DNA of 5,005 nt, from contig DLME01000045.1 in assembly GCA_002479215.1 (NCBI GenBank), forward strand, positions 4,204-9,208, given 5' to 3'. The first letter of the stretch is position 1; every line of letters begins with the position of its first letter. Source of the stretch: Syntrophaceae bacterium UBA7544 (GTDB lineage Bacteria; Desulfobacterota; Syntrophia; Syntrophales; Smithellaceae). Below the pieces are notes generated by a model. That model had not been told where the DNA came from. It did no database searches and saw only the letters and a list, made by a program, of their open reading frames with translations. Shown one piece after another: positions 4,960 to 5,005 of the stretch. A program made the position numbers and the translations under genes.

Positions 4960-5005
4960 ATGGATAAACATTATTGCAAAAGCGGTGCTAAAAAAGCGGT
5001 TAAAC
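4960..5005 (+). CDS. Possible start of a truncated gene at the window edge
   Basis: ATG at 4960 opens a frame that remains open for 15 codons to the window end, reading MDKHYCKSGAKKAVK. It is lysine-rich and in the AT-rich style of the left part of the window. The upstream purines (ACGAG, ending 7 nt before the ATG) form only a weak ribosome-binding site. Fifteen codons are too few to judge coding potential or to name a product. Confidence 0.25.
   Translation, partial: MDKHYCKSGAKKAVK

Noticed and set aside
4764..4961. Reverse-strand 65-aa ORF downstream of the 261-aa gene
   Set aside because: It spans the composition boundary and overlaps the end of the forward gene. It shows no recognisable motif or ribosome site, so it reads as a chance frame.

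Overview
The window looks like a chromosomal segment of an anaerobic or fermentative bacterium with an AT-rich genome. The style of the two nrd proteins and the AT-rich, loosely spaced layout suggest a Candidate Phyla Radiation (Patescibacteria/Parcubacteria-like) genome from a metagenome. That placement rests on remembered protein style only. Trp is encoded by TGG and no in-frame TGA interrupts the two large nrd genes, so the standard bacterial code fits.

Layout. (1) 1-477: the end of an unrecognised operon, with a 133-aa hypothetical protein and an overlapping 28-codon ORF that has its own Shine-Dalgarno. (2) 478-858: an AT-rich intergenic stretch with no credible gene. It carries inverted repeats, two of the three direct copies of GTTCGGAGTT (the third lies in the small ORF) plus one inverted partner, and a four-unit CCCAA-type repeat with exact 10-bp phasing. 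(3) 859-3836: the core of the window, an anaerobic (class III) ribonucleotide reductase locus. A sigma70-type promoter (TTGATA, 17 bp, TATTAT) is overlaid by two NrdR-box-like palindromes exactly 31 bp apart. It is followed by nrdD (ATP-cone, thiyl-radical Cys, Zn site, glycyl-radical site all present), a terminator-like hairpin, and nrdG (radical-SAM activase with CX3CX2C). (4) About 3880-4905: a visibly GC-richer segment holding one unrecognised 261-aa gene, bounded by an 8-bp direct repeat at the composition edges. (5) 4906-5005: AT-rich sequence again, with a possible gene start running off the end.

How it works together. NrdG uses a 4Fe-4S cluster and S-adenosylmethionine to place a glycyl radical on NrdD. 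NrdD then reduces ribonucleoside triphosphates to deoxyribonucleotides without oxygen. The N-terminal ATP-cone of NrdD gives allosteric feedback on activity. The NrdR boxes predict transcriptional feedback by the ATP-cone repressor NrdR, encoded elsewhere. The hairpin between the genes could lower nrdG expression relative to nrdD.

The best-supported notable observation is the complete NrdR operator over the nrdD promoter. The most speculative lead is the GC-rich single-gene segment downstream, which could be an acquired accessory cassette or an assembly chimera.
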